From Pseudomonadota bacterium (lineage in GTDB: Bacteria; Chloroflexota; UBA6077; JAJPHF01): a stretch of DNA of 64,000 bases. The position numbers and the translations under genes are program-made. Within the stretch, counting starts at the first letter, position 1, and each line of letters begins with the position of its first letter. Below, in pieces: positions 1-8,289 of the stretch. A model generated the notes under the pieces. That model was not told the origin of the DNA. It worked only from the letters and a program-made list of their open reading frames with translations, and searched no databases. The DNA lies in assembly GCA_021325365.1 (NCBI GenBank), contig JAJPHF010000188.1, forward strand, positions 1 to 64,000, in the 5' to 3' direction.

Positions 1-428
1 CTACAGCGGTTTGCAGCGAGACTGAGCGGTCAGCTGACATCGGGGCGGCGGCCTGCGGGCCGCGGGCGGCCACGAGAGCCGCCCCTACGACACGCTGGCC
101 GCTCACCGCGCGCGTAAGCGGCGCTAGGCCGGGCGCGGGACCGGGCGTGCTGGTGGGGCGCGGAAGGTCGCATCGTTTGCCCCGTACGATACTCCCCCGC
201 TGGCCCGCGGCGGCCGCGGCCGGCGGGGGGAGGCCCCGGGCCGGGGACAGGCGGCGGGTGCGGGGAAGGCGTGTACGGCGCAAGATAAGCGACCACGTCG
301 CGCGAGCTAGCGGGCGCTCTCCGGCGCGCCTCGCGGCCTCTCAGTAAATACGGCATTGGCGAGGGGCTGACGTCCGGGGCACGGGGTGAGGGGGGCGCCG
401 CGCGCAGTAGGGGTGTGGAGGGCGGAAT
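1..428. other. Intergenic stretch without a gene
   Basis: Very GC-rich sequence downstream of argB. The reading frames here have no recognisable domain, no ribosome binding site and low-complexity Arg/Pro/Gly translations typical of antisense frames in GC-rich DNA. It holds one copy of a palindromic interspersed repeat at 64-90. I see no convincing terminator for the arg operon. Confidence 0.6.
64..90. repeat. Interspersed palindromic repeat, variant copy
   Basis: A 27 bp unit of the form GGGCGGC-CACGAGA-GCCGCCC followed by CTACGA. It shares its layout (GC arms, central ACGAG, CTACGA tail) with the copies at 6115-6141, 6150-6176 and 21954-21980. Confidence 0.55.
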
Positions 429-1325
429 TTAGGCGGCGATGACGGTGCCGCCGCTCGCGGGGACGCAGAGGGCGCGGAGGAGGGCGTAGGGCACGCGGCC
501 GTCGACGATCTGGCTGGTGGCGCCGGCCTCGGCCGCACGCCGGCAGGCGTCCACCTTCGGGAGCATGCCGCCGTGGATCACGCCCTCGGCCGCGAGCGCC
601 GCGCACTCGGCGGGCGTGAGTCGCGCCAGCCGAGCCCCGGCGGCGTCCTGGATGCCCGGCACGTCGGTCAGGAAGATTAGCTCCTCCGCCCCGATGGCGG
701 CAGCGACCACGCCGGCCACCGTGTCGGCGTTCACGTTCAGGCACTGCCCGGCGGCGCTCACGGCGATCGGCGCGATCACCGGCACGTAGCCCTGCCCCAG
801 GAGTAGCGTTACGACGGCGAGGTTCACGTGCTCGACCTCGCCGACGAAGCCGAGGCGCTCGTCACGGACCGAGGCCAGCAGCAGGCGGCCATCGGCGCCC
901 GACAGGCCCAGCGCCTTCGCGCCCAGGGCGCCGAGCTGCGCGACGAGCTGGCTGTTGACGAGGCCGATCAGCACCATGCGCGCCACGTCGAGCGTCTCGG
1001 CGTCGGTGTGGCGCAGGCCCTCGACGAAGCGCGTCTCCTTGCCGACGCGGGCCAGCCAGTCAGTGATCAGCGGCCCGCCGCCGTGGACCAGCAGCGGCAG
1101 CACGCCGATCGCTTGCAGGCCTGCCACCTCTTGCAGCACGGTCTCGCCCGGGCCGACGCTGCCGCCGAGCTTCACGACCACCGGACGCCCGACATGCGGC
1201 TCCACGGCAGCCCGCAACGAGTCTGGCAATGTGTTAATCCGTGGGGTACGAACCTTGGGCGCGTCTAGCCAGGGACGCAGCAGCGATGCGTATTCCTTTA
1301 GCACCGCCTCGAAATCCGGTTGCAT
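429..1325 (-). CDS. argB: Acetylglutamate kinase (N-acetyl-L-glutamate 5-phosphotransferase)
   Basis: Phosphorylates N-acetylglutamate with ATP, the second step of arginine biosynthesis, in the cytoplasm. The 298-residue protein has the amino-acid-kinase fold signatures: VVKLGGSV near the start, HGGGPLI for the acetylglutamate/ATP site, a central NVNADTVAG motif and the late FLTDVPGI segment. It is the last gene of argC-argJ-argB. A GTG at 1334 overlaps the argJ stop (GTGA) and is an alternative start giving three more residues. Neither start has a clear Shine-Dalgarno sequence, which fits translational coupling to argJ. The N-terminus ahead of the kinase core is somewhat longer than usual. 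Confidence 0.95.
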   Translation of the reverse strand: MQPDFEAVLKEYASLLRPWLDAPKVRTPRINTLPDSLRAAVEPHVGRPVVVKLGGSVGPGETVLQEVAGLQAIGVLPLLVHGGGPLITDWLARVGKETRFVEGLRHTDAETLDVARMVLIGLVNSQLVAQLGALGAKALGLSGADGRLLLASVRDERLGFVGEVEHVNLAVVTLLLGQGYVPVIAPIAVSAAGQCLNVNADTVAGVVAAAIGAEELIFLTDVPGIQDAAGARLARLTPAECAALAAEGVIHGGMLPKVDACRRAAEAGATSQIVDGRVPYALLRALCVPASGGTVIAA

Positions 1326-1330
1326 CGCGG

Positions 1331-2554
1331 TCACGTAGTGTACTTGCTGTTGATGACGACGTACTGCTCGGTCAGGTCGCAGCCCCAGGCGGTGGCCGCG
1401 CCGTCGCCCTGGTGCAGGTGCGCGTAGAGCCGCACCTCGGGCGGCTGGAGGGCGGCCCGCGCGGCGGCCTCGTCGAACGGCACCGTCTGCCCGCCGGCCG
1501 CCACGGCCACCGGCCCGATCGCCACGTCCACGGCGTCTGGGTCGAGCGCTACGCCCGCCCGGCCCAGCGCCGCCAGGATGCGACCCCAGTTCGGATCGGC
1601 GCCATAAACCGCAGCCTTCACAAGGTTCGAACCTGCCACGGTGCGCGCGGCGCGGCGGGCCTCCGTTACGTCGCGCGCGCCCTCGACGCGCACCTCGATG
1701 AGCCGCGTGGCGCCCTCGCCGTCGGCCGCGATGGCGCGCGCAAGCTGCACGCACACCCACTCCAGCGCCGTGCCCAGGCGCGCGCGGTCGGACGCGCTCA
1801 GCGCCGCGGGATCGCCCCCGGCCGCGCCGTTCGCCAGCAGCAGCACCATGTCGTTCGTGCTGCCGTCGCCATCCACGGTGACCATGTTGAACGACGCATC
1901 TACCGCGGGGCCGAGGAGCGCGTCGGCCGTCTCGCGCGTGAGCGGCGCATCGGTCGTGAGAAAGGCTAGCATGGTCGCCAGGTCGGGGTGGATCATGCCC
2001 GACCCCTTTGCCATGCCGCCGACCCGCACGGTGCGCCCGCCGAGCTCCAGCTCGACCGCCGCCTGCTTCGGCACGAGATCGGTCGTCATGATGGCTCGCG
2101 CCACCGCCGCGCCGCCGTCGCGGCCGACCTCCAGCCGCGCCAGCCCCTCGCGCACCTTCGCCATGTCGAGCGGCACGCCGATGACGCCCGTGGACGCGAC
2201 GATCAGCTCCTCGGGCGCCACGCCGAAGCGCGCCGCCGCGAGCGCCGCCATCTCCTCCGCCGCGCGCAGCCCCGCGGGACCCGTGCAGGCATTAGCGTTG
2301 CCGGCGTTGAACACGGCGCCACGCATCGGCCGCCCCGCCGCGAGGTGCTGCCGCGACACGATCACCGGCGCGGCCACGACCAGGTTGCGCGTGAAACGGA
2401 CCGCCGCCGCGCAAGGCCGCTCGCTGAGCAGCACGCCCAGGTCGCGCTGCTCGGGCGCCGGCAACTGTAGGCCCACGTACACGGCCCCGGCCAGAAAGCC
2501 GGTGGCCGCCGTGACCCCGGCGTCGGCCAGCACGCGAAAGTCCGTCGCGATCAT
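1331..2554 (-). CDS. argJ: Bifunctional ornithine acetyltransferase / N-acetylglutamate synthase
   Basis: Transfers the acetyl group from N-acetylornithine to glutamate (and possibly from acetyl-CoA), which makes the arginine pathway cyclic. The 407-residue proenzyme has the conserved KGSGMI and ATMLAF motifs. Thr194 of the ATML sequence is the expected autoproteolysis site that yields alpha and beta chains and becomes the nucleophile. The ATG at 2554 was chosen because the following residues match the usual family N-terminus. It sits between argC (74 nt upstream) and argB (stop overlapping or just ahead of the argB start). The argC-argJ spacer carries a repeated CTGAGTGCTG-type motif. Confidence 0.95.
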   Translation of the reverse strand: MIATDFRVLADAGVTAATGFLAGAVYVGLQLPAPEQRDLGVLLSERPCAAAVRFTRNLVVAAPVIVSRQHLAAGRPMRGAVFNAGNANACTGPAGLRAAEEMAALAAARFGVAPEELIVASTGVIGVPLDMAKVREGLARLEVGRDGGAAVARAIMTTDLVPKQAAVELELGGRTVRVGGMAKGSGMIHPDLATMLAFLTTDAPLTRETADALLGPAVDASFNMVTVDGDGSTNDMVLLLANGAAGGDPAALSASDRARLGTALEWVCVQLARAIAADGEGATRLIEVRVEGARDVTEARRAARTVAGSNLVKAAVYGADPNWGRILAALGRAGVALDPDAVDVAIGPVAVAAGGQTVPFDEAAARAALQPPEVRLYAHLHQGDGAATAWGCDLTEQYVVINSKYTT

Positions 2555-2627
2555 CTTTGCTCCAGTGCTGAGTGCTGGGGGCTGAGTGCTGCGTGGGGAC
2601 GGCGGGTGACTCTGCACTCAGCGCTCC

Positions 2628-3650
2628 TCAAGGGTAAAGCGCCGGCGCGTCGAGGCCGACGGTCTCGGGGAGGCCGAGCATGAGGTTCATGTTCTGGACG
2701 GCCTGGCCGGCCGCGCCCTTCACGAGGTTGTCGATGCAGGCGACGACTATCAGCCGGCTGGTGCGCTCGTCCACCTTCGGGAAAATAAGGCAGAGGTTGC
2801 TGCCGAGCGTCTGCTTGGTTTGCGGCGGCGTGTCCACTACCCGCACGAATGGCGCCGCGCGGTAGTAGTCGCGATAGTGCTCCAGCAGGGCGCTCTGGCT
2901 CCAGCCGCTCTCCAGGCGCGCGTAGCAGGTCGCGAGGATGCCGCGCGTCATCGGCACCATGTGCGGTACGAAGGTCACCTCCAGCCCGTCGCCATCGGTG
3001 CGACGCGCGCCGCGCAGCGCCCGCAGCTCCTGCTCCATCTCGGGCAGGTGGCGGTGGCCGTTCAGGCCGTAAGCATGGCAGTTCTCGTTGATCTCGCAAA
3101 AGTGCGTGCCGAGACTCAAGCTGCGTCCGGCGCCGGACACGCCGGACTTGGCGTCCACGATCACCGACGGCTCGATCAGGTCCACGACGGGCGCGAGCGC
3201 CAGAATCGCGGCTGTGGGATAGCAGCCGGGATTCGCCACCAGGCGGGCGGCGGCGATCGCGCGAGGGTGCAGCTCCGGCAAGCCGTAGGGCGCCTCAGCG
3301 AGCAGGCCCGGCGAGGGGTGGGCGCCGTACCAGCGCTCGTAGCTGACCACGTCGTGCAGCCGGTAGTCGGCCCAGATGTCGACCACGCGCTGACCGCGGT
3401 CCAGCAGCGCCGGGATGACCTCCGCGGAGGCGTAGTGCGGCAAGGCTGAGAACGCCACGTCCACGTCCGGCAGGTCGGGCTCGACGGTCAGGTCGAGGTC
3501 GGCCAGGTGCGGGAAGACGGCGCCGAGCGGCTGGCCGGCCGCCGAACGCCCCGTCACCGCGACCAGCGCCACCTCGGGGTGGCGCGCGAGCAGACGCGCC
3601 GCGTCGGCGCCCGCGTAGCCGGTGACGTTCACGATTCCCACGCGCACCAT
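2628..3650 (-). CDS. argC: N-acetyl-gamma-glutamyl-phosphate reductase
   Basis: NADPH-dependent reduction of N-acetylglutamyl phosphate to the semialdehyde in arginine biosynthesis. The 340-residue protein begins with a Rossmann motif (VGIVNVTGYAGAD) and carries the active-site cysteine in NPGCYPTAA (Cys143), followed by the family's SGVSGAGR region. The start at 3650 is preceded by a strong GGAGGGG Shine-Dalgarno sequence. It is the first gene of the operon and is read from the promoter at 3717-3746. Confidence 0.96.
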   Translation of the reverse strand: MVRVGIVNVTGYAGADAARLLARHPEVALVAVTGRSAAGQPLGAVFPHLADLDLTVEPDLPDVDVAFSALPHYASAEVIPALLDRGQRVVDIWADYRLHDVVSYERWYGAHPSPGLLAEAPYGLPELHPRAIAAARLVANPGCYPTAAILALAPVVDLIEPSVIVDAKSGVSGAGRSLSLGTHFCEINENCHAYGLNGHRHLPEMEQELRALRGARRTDGDGLEVTFVPHMVPMTRGILATCYARLESGWSQSALLEHYRDYYRAAPFVRVVDTPPQTKQTLGSNLCLIFPKVDERTSRLIVVACIDNLVKGAAGQAVQNMNLMLGLPETVGLDAPALYP

Positions 3651-3716
3651 GACCCCTCCGAACCCGCCGCCCACGCTAACCACGTCGAGCCCGGGGAAGG
3701 TGTGAGCGGCTTCGCA

Positions 3717-3746
3717 ATTATAGGCACGCGTTTCCGGGCGCGGCAA
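3717..3746 (-). promoter_or_regulatory. Promoter of argC-argJ-argB
   Basis: On the minus strand TTGCCG (3746-3741) is followed after 18 bp by a perfect TATAAT (3722-3717). It lies about 60 nt upstream of the argC start codon. No ArgR-like palindrome was recognised. Confidence 0.7.
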
Positions 3747-3768
3747 ACGCACCGGCCCGCCGGGACGT

Positions 3769-3797
3769 TTGACGGGGCCACCGGAGGCTGTCAGAAT
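3769..3797 (+). promoter_or_regulatory. Probable promoter of the PqqC/TenA-like gene
   Basis: TTGACG (3769-3774), 17 bp, CAGAAT (3792-3797), about 30 nt upstream of the start at 3827. It is divergent from the arg promoter. Confidence 0.5.
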
Positions 3798-3826
3798 GAG
3801 CACACGCGAGCGGAAGGAGGCAAGCT

Positions 3827-4516
3827 ATGACGGCCGTGAGCACGTTCCGCAAGGAGCTGGAAGACGCGGTGCTGGAGCGCCACTGCGCGCACCACCCCAT
3901 GACGCAGAAGTGGGCGCGCGGCGAGCTGGGCCGCGACGCGATGATGGGCTGGGCCGTCGAGCACTACCATTGGGTCAGCAACACCGCGCCCGCTAACTTC
4001 GCCAAGATGGGCGACGCCCCGGCCGACGTGCGGGCGCTGCTGCTGGAGAACTACCTAGAGGAGCGCGATCCGAAAAACCCGCACATCAACATCGTGCTCC
4101 GCTTCGCCGAGGCGAACGGCGCGGATATCGACGCGGTGAAAGCGGGCCGCGGGCTGCCGACGACCGAGGCCTGGGTGGCCTGGCAGCGGCGCGTCTGCAA
4201 GGAGGAGGGGTGGATCGCCGGCGTGGCGGCGACCAACATCGGCACCGAGTCGCAGTCGCCGCTCCTCTACAGCACGCTGCTGCCGGCGCTGCGCGAGAAG
4301 TACGGCTTCGACGAGCACACGATCGAGCACTTCTGGCTGCACGTCGGCGCCGACACCGAGCACGGCGGCCGCGCCTTCGAGGCGCTGGAGAAGTACTGCA
4401 CGACGCGCGAGCTACAGGAGCGCGCGGTGCACTTCGCGCGCGAGAGCGCGAAGATGCGTTGGTTCTACTTCGACGGCATCTACCTGCACTACGAGCTAGG
4501 GTACAAGCTGCGCTAA
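3827..4516 (+). CDS. PqqC/TenA-like haem-oxygenase-fold protein, possible di-metal oxidase
   Basis: A 229-residue all-helical protein of the TenA/PqqC superfamily. Possible metal ligands in the order known from CADD/HDO-type oxygenases are visible: Glu79 and His86 (E-x6-H) and the late helix HVGADTEHG with His172, Asp176 and His179. This supports a cofactor- or metal-dependent oxidation more than TenA thiaminase activity, but the substrate cannot be read from the sequence. The start is fixed by an excellent GGAAGGAGG at 3812-3820. No pqqA, pqqB, pqqD or pqqE lies nearby, so classical PQQ synthesis is not supported. It is a monocistronic gene ended by the hairpin at 4526-4574. Confidence 0.75.
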   Translation: MTAVSTFRKELEDAVLERHCAHHPMTQKWARGELGRDAMMGWAVEHYHWVSNTAPANFAKMGDAPADVRALLLENYLEERDPKNPHINIVLRFAEANGADIDAVKAGRGLPTTEAWVAWQRRVCKEEGWIAGVAATNIGTESQSPLLYSTLLPALREKYGFDEHTIEHFWLHVGADTEHGGRAFEALEKYCTTRELQERAVHFARESAKMRWFYFDGIYLHYELGYKLR

Positions 4517-4525
4517 GCATCCCCT

Positions 4526-4574
4526 CACGGCTGGCGTGTCGCTTGGGCGCCGCCGAAGCGACACGCCAGCCGTG
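4526..4574. terminator. Long inverted repeat, bidirectional terminator
   Basis: A perfect 19 bp inverted repeat (arms 4526-4544 and 4556-4574, 11 nt loop) between the convergent genes ending at 4516 and 4620. It has no T tract on either strand. Confidence 0.65.
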
Positions 4575-4619
4575 GAAACCGGCTCGGCGCCCCATCAGCC
4601 GGCTACCGCGCCGCTCCGG

Positions 4620-5993
4620 CTAGCGGGCCCGGCCATCCCCTCCAACGGGCGCGACCCGGGGCGGGGCGTTCGGGTCGGGCAGCGGCGGCAGAGCGGGAAT
4701 CGTGGGGGGCGGCTGCGGCGCGGCCGGGCGCTGCGGCGGCGCCTGGACATCTACTTTCTCCAGCCGTGGCCCGGCGATGTCTTTGCGCTTCGCCACCACG
4801 CGGTAGCTGAAGGCGTGGCTGCTGGTGCCGCCTTTCTTCTCCCGTATCTCGAAGCCGTTGGCGTTGCGGTCGGCGACGTAGAGCCCGTTTGAGTCGCCCT
4901 CGGACGTCAGGAAGACGTGGTACTGGTTCCCCTGCACAATCGCGGCGAAGTCCGGGTCCAGCCGCACGCGCGCCCGGCCATTCACGAGCTGGTCTCGGCC
5001 GAAGTCCTCGAACCAGCTCTCGGGGCTCTCCATGCAATAGAGCCGACGGTGGCTACCATCCGGATGCGGCACGGCGGCCGACTTCGGTCCGCCCAGGACG
5101 GTGAACGAGCCGTTCACCTGCACCGGGCCGTCGAAGCGCGCGGCAAAGGCCGAACCGGGGCCGGTCGCGTAGAGGCCGGTGCTGGTGCCCGACGAGAAGA
5201 AGCCGCCGATGCTGCTGTTCGAAGTGCCCAGCACCCCTACGTCGCCGTTCGAGGCGCCCTGGATGGCATTACCGTTGTTCGTGCTCGCCACGATGCCCGT
5301 GCCCGAGCCGGAGGTAGCGTAGAGCCCGGTCTGCGAGATCGAGTTGGCGTAGACGCCGACGCTAGCATTCGAGGTCCCCAGCACGCCGACGTTGCCGTTC
5401 GAGCTGCCCTGCACCCCCACGCCGCTGTTCGACTGGCCCAGCACGCCGACGCCGTTCCCGGTCGAGCCCTGGAAGGTGCTCGCCATCCCCTGCAGACCGT
5501 AGGCGCGGCCCTCCCCGTACACGCCGACGCCGTCGCTATTATTCTGGGCGAACCCGGCCACGCCACAGTGCATGGGTAGATTGTTGATAACCGCAACCCC
5601 ACTGAGCCCCTGCACACCGGGGCCTTGCCCCGTGCCCGTGTAGCCCTGCACTCCGACACTGAAAACGCCGGCCGGCGACGCCAGGAAAGCCTCGTACGTA
5701 CCGGCTTTGGCATGCATAGCCAAGGGGTTGCTGTTGTTGTCGACGACCTCTAAAGCGTAGAAGCCACTCCCGCCCGGGGCGCGCACGAGTGTCGTCTGGT
5801 TCGTGGGGTTGTTGGTCGTGCTATCGTTGTTACCCATCGTGAGCGCCGCGCCGTTGCCCGCCGCCTGGGCCACGCGCTCGCTCGCCTTCGCCAGCGCCCC
5901 CGCGACGACTGCCGCGACGCCGGCGAGCACGCCTCGCCGCCCCACGCTGCCTTGGGCCTGGTTCGCCCGTGTGCGTGCCTGCTGCTCGTCCAT
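4620..5993 (-). CDS. Exported GVxG-repeat protein with Tat-like signal
   Basis: A 457-residue protein. Residues 18-40 hold a twin-arginine-like signal (GRRGVLAGVAA and a hydrophobic stretch). About residues 95-280 are short repeats of the type GVGVxGxSNxxVGVxGTSN, Gly/Ser/Asn-rich and likely to form a beta-solenoid like phage tail-fibre shafts. A conserved globular C-terminal part follows (VQVNGSFTVLGG, later WFEDFG and HVFLTSEGDSNGLYVADR), then a Pro-rich tail. I recognise the architecture from environmental bacterial genomes but no function is established; surface attachment or a structural role is an inference. A strong GGGAGGGAGG sequence precedes the start. Confidence 0.8.
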   Translation of the reverse strand: MDEQQARTRANQAQGSVGRRGVLAGVAAVVAGALAKASERVAQAAGNGAALTMGNNDSTTNNPTNQTTLVRAPGGSGFYALEVVDNNSNPLAMHAKAGTYEAFLASPAGVFSVGVQGYTGTGQGPGVQGLSGVAVINNLPMHCGVAGFAQNNSDGVGVYGEGRAYGLQGMASTFQGSTGNGVGVLGQSNSGVGVQGSSNGNVGVLGTSNASVGVYANSISQTGLYATSGSGTGIVASTNNGNAIQGASNGDVGVLGTSNSSIGGFFSSGTSTGLYATGPGSAFAARFDGPVQVNGSFTVLGGPKSAAVPHPDGSHRRLYCMESPESWFEDFGRDQLVNGRARVRLDPDFAAIVQGNQYHVFLTSEGDSNGLYVADRNANGFEIREKKGGTSSHAFSYRVVAKRKDIAGPRLEKVDVQAPPQRPAAPQPPPTIPALPPLPDPNAPPRVAPVGGDGRAR

Positions 5994-6038
5994 CGTCCTC
6001 CCTCCCTCTCGCGGCCCGTGGCGGGCCGTGTATAGTGC

Positions 6039-6070
6039 AGAATGGCCGAGTGGACTATTGCTGTCAATAG
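6039..6070 (-). promoter_or_regulatory. Possible promoter with overlapping palindrome
   Basis: On the minus strand TTGACA (6067-6062), 17 bp, CATTCT (6044-6039) lies upstream of the repeat-protein gene starting at 5993. The -35 is embedded in a perfect CTATTG-N4-CAATAG inverted repeat (6055-6070) that could be an operator. The -10 is weak. Confidence 0.35.
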
Positions 6071-6114
6071 GTCGGTTGCACCCGAGAGCCGGCGGGCGTG
6101 AGACCGGGCCGGGC

Positions 6115-6176
6115 GGCAGGGGGCGAGCCGCTGCCCTACGACCGAGGACGGCAGGGGACGAGCCCCTGCCCTACGA
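6115..6176. repeat. Two tandem copies of an interspersed palindromic repeat
   Basis: Copies at 6115-6141 and 6150-6176, each GGCAGGG-GACGAGC-CCCTGCC then CTACGA (the first copy has two substitutions). An exact copy of the second unit is found at 21954-21980. The hairpin-forming units lie between divergent genes. Confidence 0.75.
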
Positions 6177-6240
6177 TCGAGCCGACTCTTGCTGACCCAA
6201 CCGTTGAGGCAACCGAGGAACGCGTATTAGGGAGCCAGAC

Positions 6241-7377
6241 ATGATTGGGGGTAACGTCCACACCGCCGGCCGTGCCCGCCGCGGCTGGCGACAGGCGGCA
6301 CGCCTCGGACTCGGCGCGCTCGGCACGGCGGCGCTGCTGGCCTGCGCGGCACCGGCGCCCACGAGCGCTCCAGCGGCGGCACCGGCCGGCGCCACGCCGG
6401 TCGCCGAGCGCGCGGGCGGCCCCCCGGACGGGGCGGAGGCGGGGGAGGGCGCGGCGGCTCCCGTCGCGACGCGGGAGCCGACCGACGTGACGGTGGCGAT
6501 CGTCTCGGCCAGCACGGCGCAGCTCCCGTACTATGTCGGCCTGAAGGGCGGCTTCTTCGAGCAGGAGGGCGTGCGCCTGACGCTGACGCTCATGCCGACG
6601 CCGCTGGGGATCGCCAGCGCCATCGACGGCGCCGTCGGCTACACGACGAGCGGCGGCTCCGTCATCCGCGCCGCGGCGAGCGGCCGGCCCATCCGGCTCA
6701 TCGCCGGGGGCAAGAACGCGCCCGACTGGAACCTGGCGGTGCAGCCAGCGATCGGCAGCGTGGCCGAGCTGCGCGGCAAGCGCATCGGCGTGCTGGAGCC
6801 GACCGGCGCCTCGACGCTGGTGACGTTCGAGGTGCTGGACCACCACGGCGTCGCGAAGGGCGACGTGGAGTCGATCAACCTGCACAACACGGAGGGCATC
6901 CTGGCGGGGCTGCTGGCGGGCGCCGTGGACGGCGGGCTAATCAGCCCCCCGTTCACCGTCTACGCGCGCCGCCAGGGCTTGAAGGAGCTGGTGCGCACGG
7001 CGGACGAGGTGGAGGTGCTGCAAGGCGGGCTGGGCACATCCGTGCAGCGCTTGCAAGAGCGGCCGGCCGAGGTCAACGCCGTGCTGCGCGGGCTGCTGCG
7101 CGCGACGCGGGCGCTTCACGAGGATCGCGCGCTGGTCGTGCAGACCATGGCCGAGCAGTTCGAGCTGGAGCCGAGTGTGGCAGCCGACATGTACGACGAC
7201 GTGGCACTGAGCTTCACGCCCGACGCGACGGCGAGCGACGCCGTGATCCGGCGGGAGATCGCCGCGCAGGCGGCGGCCGTCGGCCAGGAGCTAGCCGTCG
7301 CGCCGCGGGACGTGGCCGACTTTGGCCCGCTCCAGCGGGCACAGGCCGCGCTGGCCGCGGCGCCCGCCGGGCGCTGA
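6241..7377 (+). CDS. NMT1/THI5-like ABC substrate-binding lipoprotein
   Basis: A 378-residue periplasmic-type binding protein of the NrtA/SsuA/TauA fold. The signal peptide ends in the lipobox LLAC and is followed by an Ala/Pro linker to about residue 75. The binding domain starts with VTVAIVSASTAQLPYYVG, and has the FFEQEGVRL and LRGKRIGVLEPTGAS segments typical of the family. Such proteins bind sulfonates, nitrate, pyrimidine precursors or aromatic acids; the ligand here is unknown. No permease or ATPase gene is adjacent, only a repeat-bearing spacer upstream and a protease-like gene downstream. The ATG at 6241 has a short GGGAG upstream. Confidence 0.85.
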   Translation: MIGGNVHTAGRARRGWRQAARLGLGALGTAALLACAAPAPTSAPAAAPAGATPVAERAGGPPDGAEAGEGAAAPVATREPTDVTVAIVSASTAQLPYYVGLKGGFFEQEGVRLTLTLMPTPLGIASAIDGAVGYTTSGGSVIRAAASGRPIRLIAGGKNAPDWNLAVQPAIGSVAELRGKRIGVLEPTGASTLVTFEVLDHHGVAKGDVESINLHNTEGILAGLLAGAVDGGLISPPFTVYARRQGLKELVRTADEVEVLQGGLGTSVQRLQERPAEVNAVLRGLLRATRALHEDRALVVQTMAEQFELEPSVAADMYDDVALSFTPDATASDAVIRREIAAQAAAVGQELAVAPRDVADFGPLQRAQAALAAAPAGR

Positions 7378-7408
7378 CCGCCGATTTCCCGGGCAGAATG
7401 GCGAGCCG

Positions 7409-7417
7409 TGATATAAT
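7409..7417 (+). promoter_or_regulatory. Extended -10 promoter element
   Basis: TGATATAAT, an extended -10 with a perfect TATAAT at 7412-7417. It lies about 130 nt upstream of the site-2-protease-like gene. No convincing -35 was seen. Confidence 0.45.
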
Positions 7418-7546
7418 CCGCCAGGGATAGGCGCCGGGCATGGCGAGCGCACACAGCGCTGCCGCCCGGCCATGCGCGCCGCGGCCGACGCCACGGCGCG
7501 TTGTCATACTTGCCACTCGCCGTCGCCGCATAAGGAAGAAACGTCG

Positions 7547-8266
7547 ATGTTCGGGCTCTCGCGTCTCGCGCCCGTTCAGCTACTCATCATCCTCGTAATC
7601 GGATTCGTGCTGTTCCAAGCGCCCCTGCTTCAGGCAGCGCGCGACCCCACCGCGTTTCTGGGCATAATCATTGCTCTGGTCGTCGGCATCACGGTCCACG
7701 AGGCGTCGCACGCCACGGTCGCCGTGGCGCTCGGCGACCCGACCCCACGGCTCATGGGCCGCGTCAGCCTGAACCCCTTGCGCCACCTGGACCCGATCGG
7801 CAGCCTGATGATGTTCATCGCCTCCTTTGGCTGGGGCAAGCCGGTGATGTTCAACCCGAACCTGCTGCGCGGCGACCCGCGGCTCGGGTCCGCGCTGGTC
7901 TCGGCGGCCGGCCCGGTGTCCAACATCCTGCTGGCGCTGTTGGGTGTGCTGTGGCTGGTCCACGGGGCCGATCTCGGCCGGTTGGGCGACCAGGTGCTCC
8001 AGATGATCATCGCCATCAACGTGGCGCTCGCCGCGTTCAACCTGATCCCGATCCCGCCCCTGGACGGCTTCGGCTTCGTGACGAACCTGCTGCCGCGCGA
8101 GCTGGCCGCGCCGCTGATGCCGCTGGTCCAGTACGGCCCGATCATCCTGCTCGCCCTGGTGTTTCTCGGCCCCGCGCTGCACGTCGACCTGCTCGGCGCG
8201 ATCATGCGGCCGATCCAGCAGGCGATCATGCACGTCATCGTCTCGGCTGCCCGGGTAGGGGCCTGA
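7547..8266 (+). CDS. Site-2 protease family (M50) integral membrane metallopeptidase
   Basis: A 239-residue polytopic membrane protein. The zinc motif HEASH (51-55) lies in a membrane helix after an N-terminal hydrophobic segment (about 11-30), and the second family motif NLIPIPPLDGF supplies the third ligand Asp173. It resembles the short, PDZ-less, rhomboid-sized M50 proteins common in bacteria and not RseP. The substrate is unknown. The start at 7547 was chosen because a GGAAG sequence lies just upstream and the next residues form the first helix. tyrA follows after 23 nt and may be co-transcribed. Confidence 0.9.
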   Translation: MFGLSRLAPVQLLIILVIGFVLFQAPLLQAARDPTAFLGIIIALVVGITVHEASHATVAVALGDPTPRLMGRVSLNPLRHLDPIGSLMMFIASFGWGKPVMFNPNLLRGDPRLGSALVSAAGPVSNILLALLGVLWLVHGADLGRLGDQVLQMIIAINVALAAFNLIPIPPLDGFGFVTNLLPRELAAPLMPLVQYGPIILLALVFLGPALHVDLLGAIMRPIQQAIMHVIVSAARVGA

Positions 8267-8289
8267 CCCGGCGAGGGGGTGCTGAGCCG

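Noticed and set aside
1241..2585. Long plus-strand open frames opposite argB and argJ
   Set aside because: Arg/Ala/Pro-rich antisense translations without start signals; argB and argJ on the minus strand are unmistakable.
3827..4516. Assignment as pqqC or tenA
   Set aside because: No PQQ or thiamine genes are near, and the residues fit the wider haem-oxygenase-like diiron group equally well, so only the superfamily is named.
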